Positions 22,917-33,924 of a stretch of DNA of 64,000 bases are shown one piece after another. The notes below the pieces were generated by a model. That model saw only the letters and a program-made list of their open reading frames with translations. It ran no database searches and had not been told where the DNA came from. Every line of letters begins with the position of its first letter. The first letter of the stretch is position 1. Made by a program: the position numbers and the translations under genes. Source of the DNA: Ascarosepion bandense (taxonomy: Eukaryota > Mollusca > Cephalopoda > Sepiida > Sepiidae); NCBI GenBank assembly GCA_037127315.1, contig JBBBDQ010001944.1, positions 1,296,314 to 1,360,313 on the forward strand. The letters run 5' to 3'.

Positions 22917-23179
22917 GTCTGTAAGTCTACAACAATTTTTGAATCAAATATTCTAAAATGCAGATACTTATATTAGAATCATGGGAAACATTCTGTTTTA
23001 CTTTCGAAAAGGAAACAGTTGACTTCCGTGATCATACGAAAACCGTTGTTTCAATGCGATATGGCCTCAAATATCACTTTTTATTTAGTAGTTTTTATTG
23101 AATCAACAGTCAAAACAAGTCTCTTATTTTATAAATATTTGTCCATTCTTATATATTTTCGTATTTGGCACTGTTATAA

Positions 23180-23345
23180 ACTAGAGGCACGGTGGAGTAA
23201 TAGATAACGAGTGGGAATGAAGAATCTTTGAGCCAAGTTCGAATTCCAGTCGAGTTCATACCGAATTCCAGTCGAGTTCATTCTACCTATTCTCCTCCCA
23301 GTTTTGGGTAAATAGCAGGGCGGACTTGGTTCAATAGACTTGGGT
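23180..23345 (+). mobile_element. degenerate family A-like SINE
   Basis: GGCACGGTGGAGTAATAGAT, B-box-like AAGTTCGAATTCCAGTCGAG, then CCAGTTTTGGGTAAATAGCA. A 22-bp block containing CGAATTCCAGTCGAGTTCAT is duplicated in tandem. Confidence 0.65.
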
Positions 23346-24033
23346 GGCAACGGGTATAGGTGAAGGAAAAACTCTAATTTTAAAACAAGCCCCAAAGATA
23401 AAAGGGTTCGCGTAGGACTAGGTACAGAAGTCTCAACGACAACGAACCATTCTAGAACAGAATGCGTTGTCGAGGGGTTGTAGATGGCCTACGCTTTAGT
23501 AAGAGTAATGGGGCTTAAATAACTATTAGGAACTACCTTCTTTTTACCGAGATTTTGTTTTTTAATCATTTCACCCCGGGCAAGGCGTAAATGCCACTGA
23601 TGTGCGGGGGGCTACATAACTGAAAGAAAATTAATTAGAGAAGGGAGAATAGGATTGCAAACCAATTAGGAAGAAGCAATAGAAAGATGAAAATGTAGGT
23701 GTGATGACAGTTGCAAGGGGGGAGAGAAAGGGAAGGATATACGGGGTGGGGGAAGGACTAGAGTGAAGTGGTTAGTAGATGAGTATTGACATTGCATTTA
23801 AATTTCTGGAGGTTGTAGCCGTCAGGAAAGCAAGAATATGGGAGCGAGTTCCACAGGAGGGAAGTGCGAGAGTAGGAAACTGCAGGAGTAGAATTGTCGT
23901 CTGCATTTGGCTAACCTAACTTTGAATGGGTGGGACCCAGTTGCCAGTCTGGTTGCACGAGTAAACAGACAAAGGGAGGCCACATCTCGTCGGTGGGGAA
24001 GTAGCTGTAGTCGAGCCGCCAAGTCAGCACTTA

Positions 24034-25473
24034 TCACGTTACTAACTCTCCTTTGGAGCCTGTCGAGAACACTGAGGTGAGCGGCAGGGGCGCCTGACCA
24101 TAAATGGTAGCAGTACTCCAGGGTCGAATGGTAGACTTGTATATATGCAGGATGGATTCAGGCGGAAAGAACGTCCTGGATCGACACAGTGAACCAACCT
24201 TCTTAGCAGTGGATTTAGCTATGGATTCGATGTAGCGGTTCCATTTGAGATCAGAAGAGAGGGTAAGGCCGAGGAGGCGCAGTGTATTGCACTCAGGGAG
24301 AATCGCTTGGTCCATACTTATGGGAGGCAGGAGAGGTTGCCTATGATGGTTGACAGACAACAGCTTGGTCTTGGACGCATTGAAGTTGACAAGCCACTTC
24401 TTGCCCCAATTCACCACAGAGTGTATATCCCGTTCAAGGTCAGCAGCGAGATTGTATCTGTCCGCCATGCCAGGTTTCTTACTGGAGCGGGATTATATTG
24501 TCGTGTCATCTGCATAGATGCCTACTTGGAACTTGATCTCATCTGGGAGGTCGTTGATGAAAATAAGGAAGAGTGTCGGGCCCAGTATAGAGCCCTGAGG
24601 GACACCGGCATTCGTGCTGTAGGAGTAAGAGGCATGCCCATTCAAAACGACCTTCATTTTGCGGTTGTTTAGAAAAGACTGGATTAGGTCAAGCAGGCGT
24701 TCGGTAATGCCGTAACCCCGTAGCTTTCAAAGGAGGCCAGAGTGCCAAACCCTGTCAAAAGCCTTGGAGATGTCCAGAGCAACCGCACGAGCCTCGCCTG
24801 ACTCATCGAGGGTCTGGAGCATGTACTCCGTGAAGGTTAATAGCATATCGGCAGTGGACCTGGCAAAGCGGAAGCCATACTGCTTGTCAGAGAAGGGTTT
24901 GTGGGCAGTAAGATGTTGAACTATTTCAGCATTGATTATGGCCTCGAACACTTTCCCGAATATCGGTAAAAGACTGATAGGGCGATAGTTGGATGGGTCC
25001 GAGGGTTCACCACAATTCTTAAAAACAGGAACGACTGAAGAGAACTTCCAGTATGCAGGAAAACAGGAAGCAGAAAGGCAGTAATTAAACAGTTTAGAGA
25101 GGACAGGGGAGAGTTCAGGGGCACACTTCTTAAGGTCTATCACTGGGATTCCGTCGTCACCGCTCGCCTTATGGGGGTAAAGTTTTGAAATTACTCGGGA
25201 TACTACTTTCGGAGTGATATGTACGTCGTGCAGTTTGGCCTCAGTTCTAACGGGGAAGTCGGGTAAGCTTATTCCAGATGAGTCAAACATGGAGTTGGAT
25301 GAGAATCTGCGGGCATAGCACTCAGCTTTGTCCGCAGATGATGTGAGAACCTCAAATTCATGGATTAAAGGAGGTATAGAGGATTTGCAGTTGTTAAGCA
25401 TCCGTTTGCATATCCGCCAGTAGAAGCCGAACCTGCGGTCAGCTATGCGCTGTCGCATTCTCTCAGCGAACAA
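24034..25473 (-). pseudogene. CR1-like reverse transcriptase, catalytic box intact
   Basis: In order: FAERMRQRIADRRFGFYWRI (linker), HKASGDDGIPV, SDPSNYRPISLLPIFGKVFE, KQYGFRFARSTADML, LDISKAFDRVWHSGLL, NAGVPQGSILGPTLF, GIYADDTTI (catalytic Tyr-Ala-Asp-Asp intact, about 24515), LVNFNASKTKLLSVNHHRQP and LRLLGLTLSSDLKWN. Breaks: TGA directly after HSGLL (24727-24729), TAA after DDTTI, and a frameshift after IRP near 24120. These are few and simple lesions, so this copy is younger than the other LINEs here. It would act in target-primed reverse transcription. Confidence 0.92.
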
Positions 25474-25569
25474 CCGTTTGGCGTCATTCAGGATTCTCTT
25501 GCACTTATTGCGAGCAGACGTGCATAGGCGCCTATTGTGATCAAATGACTGGCTCCTGAATAATCGGAA

Positions 25570-26634
25570 CTAATGGTTCCTGTGGGCAATGGCGGCCGAA
25601 CAGGCAGGAGAGAACCACGAAGAGGAATGAGGTTTTAGACAATACTTCCTGGTGGGTATGAAGGTATCAATGCCAGCTTTCACCCCTGACGAGACCTCAG
25701 ATGCACAGTCATCAACTGGGAGATCGAACACTTTTCCCCAAGGGACGTCGCAGGGGAAATCGCGAAATGCATCCCAGTCAGCTTTTTGGTAGCGGTAGGA
25801 GGTCCTATAGGTAGGAGGCTCCTGAGGGAAGTGAGAGTGAAAAGAAATACTGAGAGAGACAACAGCATGGTCGGAGTTGCCGAGCGGACAAAGCTGCGAG
25901 ACTTGACAGGCGTCAGGGACAGAGGTCAAACATATATCTAGTAGTGAGGAGTGTCCGGAGGGAGTGCTTGGGGAGCGAGTGGGGAAGTCCACCAAGCTGG
26001 TTTAGGGTTGTTTCTGCTTTTGGTTGTCTTGGGAAATAGCGAAATTCATGGCGTGGACACTCGCTAGATCAGTAACAGAGCCTATAAGCCACTCAGAGTG
26101 ATGGGCATTGAGATCTCCGAATACAAATATGTGAGCAAATGGGTGACAGGAAATAGCCTTATCAATGTTGTCAGCAATGCTATCTAGAAGGGAGCAGTCA
26201 GGAGAGGAGGGAGAGCGGTACAGAAAGAATAAGTAACTAACCGAACTGAGAAGAGACAGACGGAGTTATACGTACTGGTGGGCAGCAGATTCAAGTGAAG
26301 TCACCCTGGTTATGGGGAGGTGTTCGCTGGCGCAGATCCCCAGCCCATGCATGTGGACAGTGGAATCCTTCCTTAAGAGGGGGAGATAGCCAGGGATGGA
26401 GAGGTCAGAGGAGGGAATAGAAGAGTTGAGGTTAGTTTCGCAAAGCGCTAGGATATCCGGGGACTTTTCATGAAGGAAAGCTTCTACGCTAGGAAAGTTA
26501 GTACGAATGCGCCGGATATTAGTGAAGGAAATGTTAAGGGCTAGGAAAATAAATAGAAGAACCTCAAGACAATGGAACAATTGTTTAACCAAACGGAGCA
26601 TAAAGTCGAAAATGTTAGTAAGAGAAAAAAACAA
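25570..26634 (-). pseudogene. AP-type endonuclease domain of CR1-like LINE
   Basis: Recognisable apurinic-endonuclease-like motifs: DILALCETNLNSS (catalytic Glu), IPGYLPLLRKDS, FGDLNAHHSEW (Asp and Asn, about 26110, in a shifted frame) and GNSDHAVVSLSI (the Ser-Asp-His signature, about 25880). The segment between about 26000 and 26266 reads well only in another frame, so two compensating indels flank it. A stop follows AHRNH at about 25569. The domain would nick the target DNA. Confidence 0.88.
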
Positions 26635-26640
26635 CTAAAA

Positions 26641-27358
26641 AACAAGCCAAGAAAATAATTACAGACAGAACGGAGGAAGAAGAGGGAGAGAAAAAAAAAA
26701 CATGGTTTTTCATGCGCTTACCTCGCGGATAATCTATGGAAATTTGAGTAAAAATAACATAAAAAAAATAAAAAAAATAAAGAAAAGTGACAATATTTTC
26801 ACTCTGTCTTTTTTCCAGAAAAATAAAGGTTTATATAACTGCGATTTGTGTAAAGACTTATAGTCAGAGTTTGATAATGATTAACTATATTTCGAAAAAT
26901 ATATCATCAATTATGAATTATGGAGGTTTAAAATTTCAAATCTAACTAAAAATATATATGTAAAAGGATAATATGAATAAAAACAAGAGATAAACTAATC
27001 TTAGCTGATGTGTTTTGTCCTCTCATATATTTTATTAAGACAAATATATAAAATTTTATTTTGCAAGAATTATTTATAAACAAAAGTAAAAATGTCGCCA
27101 GTTTATCAAAATTCTTAATTTAAGAAACGCTTATAAATATTTATTGGGTTAACTGAAAAGTCTAGGTAAATTATGGAGCTGATAAGTGATTTAATTTAAT
27201 GAGGAATAAGTAAAAGTAATGATTTTTCATAATAATGTAATTAATATTTATACAATTTTAGCTTGGGATGAATTTAAGTTTTATATATTTTAAATAATAA
27301 AAGGTAATGAAATTAACCGTTTTCTTTTAATATGTTTACATTTTTATAAGCATGTATA
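26641..27358. other. AT-rich spacer
   Basis: About 700 bp of AT-rich DNA with no gene or known repeat seen. Confidence 0.4.
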
Positions 27359-27668
27359 GGATGTGCGTTGTGGTGCAGTGGCTATCCGCTCGTAACGACA
27401 ATTCGGCGAGCCGAGTTCGAATTCCAGTTGAATACGTTGCATTCGCTTACGCGCAAATACCCTTGGAAAAGGTATTAATCCGTCTACTCCTTCCAGTTAT
27501 GGGTTAAATAACAGGACAGATTGGGTTCTATAACCGTGGCTGGCAACCAGTCTACTGCAGAAAGTAATGGCAACCTTCTGCGGGATAATCTTCTGCCGAG
27601 TCAGTCATGTCTCTTTCGAGACATGATCGCCCTAGCGTGTATCACGCACGGCATTTAACTGACTGATG
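27359..27668 (+). mobile_element. tRNA-derived SINE, family A
   Basis: Full-length copy: GTGGTGCAGTGGCTATCCGC, B box GAGTTCGAATTCCAG, body, and end GGCATTTAACTGACTGATG. Confidence 0.92.
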
Positions 27669-27721
27669 GTGATTCGTAAAAGAAGTAATTCTTTTAGGAA
27701 TGGGGATATTTGAAAAAAATC

Positions 27722-27988
27722 TATACGTTAAAGTAAACGAAAGGCAGTGTTGGCAAATAACTGTTAAGTCGTTTTGTTTATTTAACAGGGTTAAATTTCT
27801 AAATACTTTTCACATTCAAAGAAAGCCAATAAACCCGTACCGTAAAAGGGAAAGTTTTTAAAAAAAGCGAGAACAGGAAAAAACAGGAAAAAATTCAAAT
27901 TATCCAGTTTCCTAAATTAACCTTGTTAAATAAACGAAACGAATTAACAATCCTTGTCTACAACGCCTTTGGTTTACCTTAAAGTATA
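27722..27988. mobile_element. fold-back MITE-like element, ~267 bp
   Basis: The left arm from 27722 (TATACGTTAAAGTAAACGAA, then TTTGTTTATTTAACAGGGTT) is the inverted complement of the right arm ending at 27988, over about 80 bp with scattered mismatches. The interior is about 100 bp and non-coding. It sits between two plus-strand family A SINEs. No certain target-site duplication. Confidence 0.7.
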
Positions 27989-28278
27989 CTGGATGTTCTT
28001 TGTGGTGCAGTGTGTATCGACTCGGAACAACAAATCGGCGACCTGAGTTCGAATTCCAGTTGAATTCATTGCATTCACTTGGGAAAGGTATTAATCCGTC
28101 TCTTCCCTCCAGTTATGGGTTAAATAACAGGATAGATTGGGTTCTATAAACTTGGTCGCGAACCAGTCTACCGCAGAAAGCAGTGGCAACCTACTGCGGG
28201 ATAAAATTCTACCCAGTCAGTCATGTCACTTTTGAGACATGATCACCCAAGCGTGTATCATGTATGGCACTTAACTGC
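27989..28278 (+). mobile_element. tRNA-derived SINE, family A
   Basis: TTGTGGTGCAGTGTGTATCG head, B box GAGTTCGAATTCCAG, a small deletion removing GCGCAAATACCC, and the end ATCATGTATGGCACTTAACT. Confidence 0.9.
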
Positions 28279-28858
28279 TACTTAATCACATTTTCTACTT
28301 GAAATAAAACTACATCCCAAAATTATATTACTACCTTTACATTAAAATGTAAGGTACCACCATACTCTGGTAATTACTTTAACAGTTTCATCGAACTGTA
28401 ATATAGCCATACTATGCCATTTATTTTGTTTTCATATATCAATAAAATTTAGTCCGTCATTATATCAGTTACACTCCTTTAAGATAATTATAGAGATAAA
28501 AAAAAATAAACTCAAAGATTATCCACAATAACTTCCGAAACAATCTTTGACACGACACATTAATTGTAGCCATATACTCTAATACTAAATGTAACACAAA
28601 GTTGACACCATATATTTAGCTTTTTCTGACATTTTATATTCTCCTAACGTCCTCCACTATCTAACCTCATTTTCCTATCCATCGTTAACTTAAATTTCTT
28701 AAACTGGTTTATCGAGTCTAATCTAATCGCTATTCATCTACTTCCACTTAACTGTCTGAATAAGGTAATATTTCTCTCTATATATCACTTATTATTCTTG
28801 CAAACTTTAAATCGGCTGTTGACGTACTACTGATAGTACCGAAACACGACAGCTCTTG
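28279..28858. other. unassigned AT-rich DNA
   Basis: No gene seen. GTACTACTGATAGTACCGAA with ACACGACAG at 28823-28851 forms a hairpin-bearing motif whose inverted complement recurs at 29693-29716. Confidence 0.4.
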
Positions 28859-28862
28859 TTAA

Positions 28863-29084
28863 CCCTCTAGGGCCATTCGTATCATATTTGATACAGTATT
28901 TCCCTATAAGGAAACATTTGGTATTTCCCTATAAGGAAACATTTGGTATTCATTGACTGAGCAGTCAGTACTGCTTTCATTTGAAATTTATAAAATATTT
29001 CTCTTAAAAAATTTTTCAGGAAAATATTTCTTTCAAGGCTTGTTTTCATACTGTATCAAATATGATACGAATGGCCCTAGAGGG
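28863..29084. mobile_element. piggyBac-like MITE with perfect TIRs and TTAA sites
   Basis: A 222-bp element flanked on both sides by TTAA (28859-28862 and 29085-29088). The terminal inverted repeats start CCCTCTAGGGCCATTCGTAT and are identical over about 37 bp. TTAA target duplication with CCC...GGG ends is the piggyBac signature. The TIR contains an inner palindrome, GTATCATATTTGATAC. Inside, a 25-bp unit (TATTTCCCTATAAGGAAACA plus TTTGG) is duplicated in tandem. No coding capacity, so it would need transposase in trans. Perfect ends suggest recent activity. Confidence 0.9.
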
Positions 29085-29088
29085 TTAA

Positions 29089-29740
29089 CGGTGAATATGT
29101 TATGATAAATACCAATAATAATAAAAATATTACTATATATATATATATATATATATCCGTTCTTAAAATAACTATAGCACCCCTTTAAAAAATATATAAT
29201 TATGTTAGTAAATACATTTGTAAGCGTTCCACAAACACATTCGATACAATTGCCGACATGTCATAATATATTTGTATACACGCAAAGATTTTATAAACTA
29301 GCACCAAAAATCCTAGCTTTTTGCGACATCTTAATTCTATTCATCACCTCCACCCTCTTAATTCATTCCTCTCTCTATCACTGACTTTTTTTTGGTTAAA
29401 CTAATCCAAAACTTTGAATTCAACAACCCCGTTAATTGACTTGATGTGATTATAAAAGGTGTAGTTTCTAAATTTTATTTTCTATATATATCAAATCCTA
29501 ACAATAATATATATTTATATATATATATATATATATTAAGGGTAGGGTAGTACAAACAAATGGGTTAACAGTCCAATGATCGTAGTAATTTACTTTTTTG
29601 AAGTGTACTCGATACTTACTACAACAATATTTATGGTAATATTTTTTATTATACGTTTTTATTATGAAAATATTGTTTACTGCGACAGCAGAACTGTCGT
29701 GTTTCGGTACTACTTGTTAGTATCTAACATATATATATAT
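29089..29740. other. AT-rich DNA with (TA)n tracts
   Basis: (TA)n near 29133-29156 and 29515-29535. No gene seen. Confidence 0.4.
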
Positions 29741-29744
29741 ATAT

Positions 29745-29908
29745 TGTCATCCGTAGACAGATCTGTTTTGCCGTATCACAGCTCATCAGTACGGTTAGAC
29801 TCCGATTGCTTTTTTACCTGGGATTGAAACCCGACCAAAATGACGTCAGTCGGCGACTCTACCCCTGGGCTATGGGCATTCGGTGGAAGTAGGCAGACTT
29901 TTTAGCTC
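29745..29908 (-). mobile_element. tRNA-headed SINE, family B, with hammerhead 3' end
   Basis: On the minus strand: CATAGCCCAGGGGTAGAGTC (A-box-like), TCGGGTTTCAATCCCAGG (B-box-like), then GAGTCTAACCGTACTGATGA leading into a hammerhead-ribozyme-like 3' end, then ATGAC and a (TA)n tract. Same layout as 51237-51408. The microsatellite at the 3' end probably acts as the tail. Confidence 0.85.
29751..29794 (-). ncRNA. hammerhead ribozyme-like motif (family B, copy 1, probably inactive)
   Basis: Minus strand: stem I 5' strand CCGUA, core CUGAUGA, stem II GCUGU-GAU-ACGGC, then AAAA where GAAA is required, palindromic helix III (ACAGAUCUGU), C17, and stem I 3' strand UACGG pairing fully with CCGUA. 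A second pairing, GUC with GAC, lies further out. The essential G12 is A in this copy, so I predict loss of cleavage. All other core positions match the type I hammerhead. Confidence 0.75.
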
Positions 29909-29989
29909 ATATCATACGCGCATAATAGCTAGAGCGGTCTAATTCATTTCACTGAATGAGCGATGCGTACATATATATATATATATATA

Positions 29990-30078
29990 TATTCGTCATC
30001 CATATACAACCCTGTTTCGCTGTATCACGGCTCATCAGTGTGGATAGACATCTACTTGCTTCTGACCGGGATCGAAAA

Positions 30079-30080
<2 letters not shown>
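29990..30080 (-). mobile_element. family B SINE 3' fragment
   Basis: Only the 3' part of the family (GACCGGGATC... rc onward) with its hammerhead-like end is present. A (TA)n tract lies at 29971-29992 on its 3' side and (GT)n at about 30083-30135 on the other. Confidence 0.75.
30000..30043 (-). ncRNA. hammerhead ribozyme-like motif (family B, copy 2)
   Basis: Core CUGAUGA and GAAA are both intact. Stem II GCCGU-GAU-ACAGC has one C-A mismatch. Helix III ACAGGGUUGU pairs with a GG loop, H17 is A, and stem I is UAUGG with CCACA (one mismatch). All invariant core bases are present, so cleavage is plausible but weakened by the stem mismatches. Confidence 0.75.
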
Positions 30081-30137
<57 letters not shown>

Positions 30138-30199
30138 GAGCTTAGTTAAATGTCTTTCAGTGCAACGAAGCTTGAACAGTACTTGGAGCTTATGATTTT

Positions 30200-30600
30200 T
30201 CTTATTTATGACCCCCTGTCTTTCAGGACATAAGCGACCATGGACTTCAATTTTTTCTATCTTAGTATCTCTTCTAAATACCACTCTGCCATCCACTTGT
30301 TCAAGCCCATCAAGTATGTCTTGCGATTATTTCCTCTGTCTCTCATTCCCTTTATCCGTTCAGTGAAGGCCTTCTTCGTCGTTACGTGTCTTAGAAAACT
30401 CAGCTGTCTCTTCTTGATGCCAAGTACAAGTTTCCTTTTTGCTTACAACCTCCCCAAAACCTCGTCGTTGTTTACATGTTCGGTCCATGCTATCCTCAGC
30501 ATCCTTCTGTAGAACCACATTTCTGTTGCTTCGAGTCTCTCCTTCACCTTTGAGGGGATTGTCTAGCATTTGCTGAAGATTCTGCTACCAGATCAGATTC
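30200..30600 (-). mobile_element. RTE-like LINE 3' end
   Basis: Minus-strand coding resembles RNVVLQKDAEDSMDRTCKQ, RGFGEVVSKKETCTWHQEET and AEFSKTRNDE, a shifted reading of the ERMxTKRKLxLxIRKRQLKFL block. The 3' end (rc GGACATAAGCGACCATGG) is at about 30228. Decayed. Confidence 0.75.
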
Positions 30601-31789
30601 TCTTCTTAGTAACTGATGTCGCTTAAATGCTAAAGCGTTTGAAAGTTACCATAATGCAACTAATTTTGTATCAATCACGTCTCTAGTGTGCGATATTTAA
30701 ATTTGCGATTTATTTTTCTTTGCTTTATTTTCTGATAAGAACATTGGCACTCAAACAATTTAGTTTTCGATAATTAAAAAACAAAATTATTTCCATTTAA
30801 TTAAAGCATAAATAATTATCTCCCTTTTAATTTATTTTGATGTTGCAATAGTGTCTGATGGATTCAGTCACGCGCAAAATGTTCGGTACGCTGCAATCAA
30901 TTTCATTTAAAATAATGTAATTCAATCTTCAAATATTGAAATATAATTTTTTTAAAATATATGTAAAAGATGGAATATGAACTTACTTGAAGAATATCTA
31001 GCTATATAATCAGTTTCAGAATATTTTTTGTTAAAAAAAAGTTGGCAAGGACAATATTACTTTTACGCCAGGAAATGATTATTTAAGAAAATCATGAAAT
31101 ATGTAATATTTATATCATGTTATTACGAGATAGTATGTCATATCTAGAAATTTGTTAAAGATGTTTATCACAATGAATATGCGCACTGTTAACTTCAAAT
31201 TGTGTGTCAACAATATGGCGAATGTAAAAGTCCTGTCTGCGAATGTAAAAGAACGATTTATGAACGCTTGCAATTCAAAAGAGTTGTGCATCAGTAACTA
31301 AGCAGTGTCCAGTATATAGGTCAAATATAAATTATATCAGTGAAAAATATCGTGACACAAAAACCCTTGCATCTCTTCTTGGAACGCCAAATTTCTCTTG
31401 AAGATTGCTAAGAAAGATTGTCTAAAAAATAAGTATTGCTGAAATATCTTTCTGATTTGTCAAAGGATATAGTAATTATGTCAGAGTTATACAGTAAAAA
31501 GGGAGTTTAATGGTCACGATGTTTACCTCCCAAGCGAAACAATTTTGTTATCATTACAAGGCTTGATTAGAATTCGTACGAGCCTACTTGAAATAGTGAA
31601 ATAGAACAGAATAGTAATTTTCGGAATCCGGTTTTAATAAACGATGAAACGAAAATGGCCTTGATGTTCAAAATCAGTCACAGTGATTATGAAGAGAAAA
31701 AAAAAGGCCCGAATCGTGATATTATTATTCAGGGTGTTAGAGAAAAATAATTGTACTGTGCCGGTGTTTTAGTGAAAACGTAACAGGCT
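30601..31789. other. unassigned AT-rich DNA
   Basis: About 1.2 kb without a gene, long frame or repeat that I recognise. Confidence 0.4.
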
Positions 31790-32525
31790 GAATCCGTAAA
31801 AGGATGGTTAATGCTTATTAATTCGTCCTTGTGTCATACATAAACAAAATCCCTACAGCTTACAGGTTTTATCCAGAGTTATCAGAAGGTTGTCATCAGA
31901 AGGTTGGTTGGCAGCAGAAGGTTGATTGAGTGGAATGTGTGAATTTGTGTGGAAGACTAGTGGAATAATAAAAATATATACATTTTTCATGTTAAAATAG
32001 AAATTTATTAAAAAGAAAGAATAACAACAATAGGTAGAAATTAATGTTTAATTTGAAACAAGTAATGCGTTAAGTGTATCAAGATTTGTAGAAACTGTTC
32101 GTAGTAGTAATGTTTTGAAAAGAGTTTATGCATACGTACGTATGTATGTATAAGCTTTTGTTCAGTAGAAGTGCCTTTGGATGAAGAAGAAGTAAAATGA
32201 ATCAGCACACGAGAAAAAAGGAGAAAGAGGACAAATGTCTGAGCTGACTTAAAGCTTCTCCCGTTACATTTTAGCTTGTCGTCTCTGCTGCTTTCATTCC
32301 TGACTGACTGACACTGATTGAAGCCATTTATATAGTTCTTTAGAATTTCGCACTGAATCGCGAAATATCTATGGTCTTGCAAATCGCTCCCATTGGTCAG
32401 GAAACCAATTTAACATCTACTTGCGAAATCCGATTTTGACTCTTTCTTCAAGCACATGGTCAATCTTTTTTTTCTATTTGGGAAAAGCCAGGATTTCACA
32501 CGTCATTGTGAATTTTTGTAAAAGT
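31790..32525 (-). mobile_element. LTR-like interspersed repeat (copy 2)
   Basis: The reverse complement matches 877-1490, with an extra internal stretch. On the minus strand it has CTATATAAATGG (TATA-like, about 32330), then a 5' leader-like segment and AATAAA further on. The order of promoter then polyadenylation signal in a repeat without genes fits a solo LTR. Some 700 bp long; the exact ends are uncertain. Confidence 0.55.
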
Positions 32526-32815
32526 GTAGAAGAAGACTGATTTTAATTTTTAATTTTCTATCCCACAAGGCCATTTGTTTAAAGACAAAAGATGGAAGCA
32601 TAACCAACAAAGTTTACTGAGATATTTTAAAGGAAGATCCCAAATATTCTGCCAATAACATTTTCTGGGAAGACGACGTTTCACTTTCAAATGTCATAGG
32701 ACAAGTGCACAGTGTAAGAAATTGTCTCAAAGACAACATCAACCTCGTCATTTAATTTACAATGATTCATCACCTGAATCCAATAAAAATTTGTAGCAAG
32801 TGTTATAACGTTGGG
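32526..32815. other. unassigned DNA
   Basis: No gene seen. Confidence 0.4.
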
Positions 32816-33340
32816 GTTTTTGATTTTGAGTTTTGTATAACGGCATTTCAACCTCTGTGGGTTATTTAATGCCAAAAAAGTGATGTTTTAAGGCATTTTT
32901 AATGTTCAGTTGTTGTGAAAACATTGATTTAGTCAGATTTTAATGACAATTTTTTGTTTTTATTCTTTTTTATTTTAGAAAAATGAAAATGTCTTCTAGT
33001 TTCGTATTCAACTATATTTTGCTGAGAATATTTTTTTCCTTCAAAAACGTGTTTTGGAATATTTTTTTTCTTCAAAACTGTATTATTGGTAATATTTCTC
33101 CTTCAAAGATGTATATTTTTTATAAAAGTCTATTTTTATGTATATGTTTCTATAAAAGTGTATTTTTATACTTTCATAGAGTTTTGGCCCTAGCTTGGGT
33201 TTAACTATTTGCACATAACTGGGACCCTAACAAGTGTTACCACACCGGGTCAGGATGGAACTGAAAACAACAGTAATTATGAGGTGGTTCCATGCTCCTC
33301 ACAACCCCCCAATCAGAGGCTTTACTGCAGAATGCAGCTT
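32816..33340 (-). repeat. unclassified VNTR repeat (copy C)
   Basis: Reverse complement of the 9240-9915 repeat: right block at 32816-32990 (rc GGCATTAAATAACCCACAGA), a contracted VNTR at 33020-33180 and left block at 33180-33340 (rc GTGAGGAGCATGGAACCACC). Conserved order in two distant copies shows it is one mobile unit. Confidence 0.75.
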
Positions 33341-33733
33341 ACCGTCATGCCTAGGATCTCTAAAGTTAGGGTTCATTAAAAATATCTTTCCAAATTAATA
33401 GGGTCAGAGCACTTGACTTTCGTAGAATGCAAAAAAACAGCAAAAGAAATTTGATCAGTTGCCAAATATAGAAATGGTTTACTTAATGATATCGAATGGA
33501 ATGGTTATGTCACTGATAACTTTCTTTTTGGATAATGAGGATTCAATCTTACTACTTAACCCATATCTAGGAAGGAGATATTCATTCATACTTTTCCCAA
33601 GGAAATTTGTTACACATAGCCTACAATTAAGATTATGAACAGCTTTGTTGTAGGTATTTAAGTATTTGTACAGTAGAAGTAGTATTAATTCTATTTTCTG
33701 TTGTATAGCAGTAGTAGTACAACATGGCATATC

Positions 33734-33791
<58 letters not shown>

Positions 33792-33888
33792 CTATTTTTG
33801 AACAGAAATATGTGTGTATGTATGGATAATTTTGTTTGTATGTGTGCGCGCACGACAAAGTATATATCAATCTGCATTGCCAGTTTGA

Positions 33889-33924
<36 letters not shown>

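Larger units (their letters stand above)
23568..26640 (-). mobile_element. near-complete CR1-like LINE (endonuclease + RT)
   Basis: The longest LINE copy in the window, about 3.07 kb on the minus strand. It runs from a possible start near 26640 through an AP-type endonuclease and a reverse transcriptase to the 3' UTR tail (rc CACCCCGGGCAAGGCGTAAA) at 23568. All pol pieces from 26634 down to about 24120 fall in one frame apart from a local double frameshift at about 26000-26266. That frame carries stops at about 25569 (TAG), 24727 (TGA) and 24490 (TAA); a deletion near 24120 then shifts it. No ORF1 was seen, so the copy is either 5' truncated or belongs to a lineage lacking ORF1 here. Confidence 0.92.

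Noticed and set aside
24307..24672. 121-codon open frame on the plus strand
   Set aside because: Antisense of the CR1-like reverse transcriptase.
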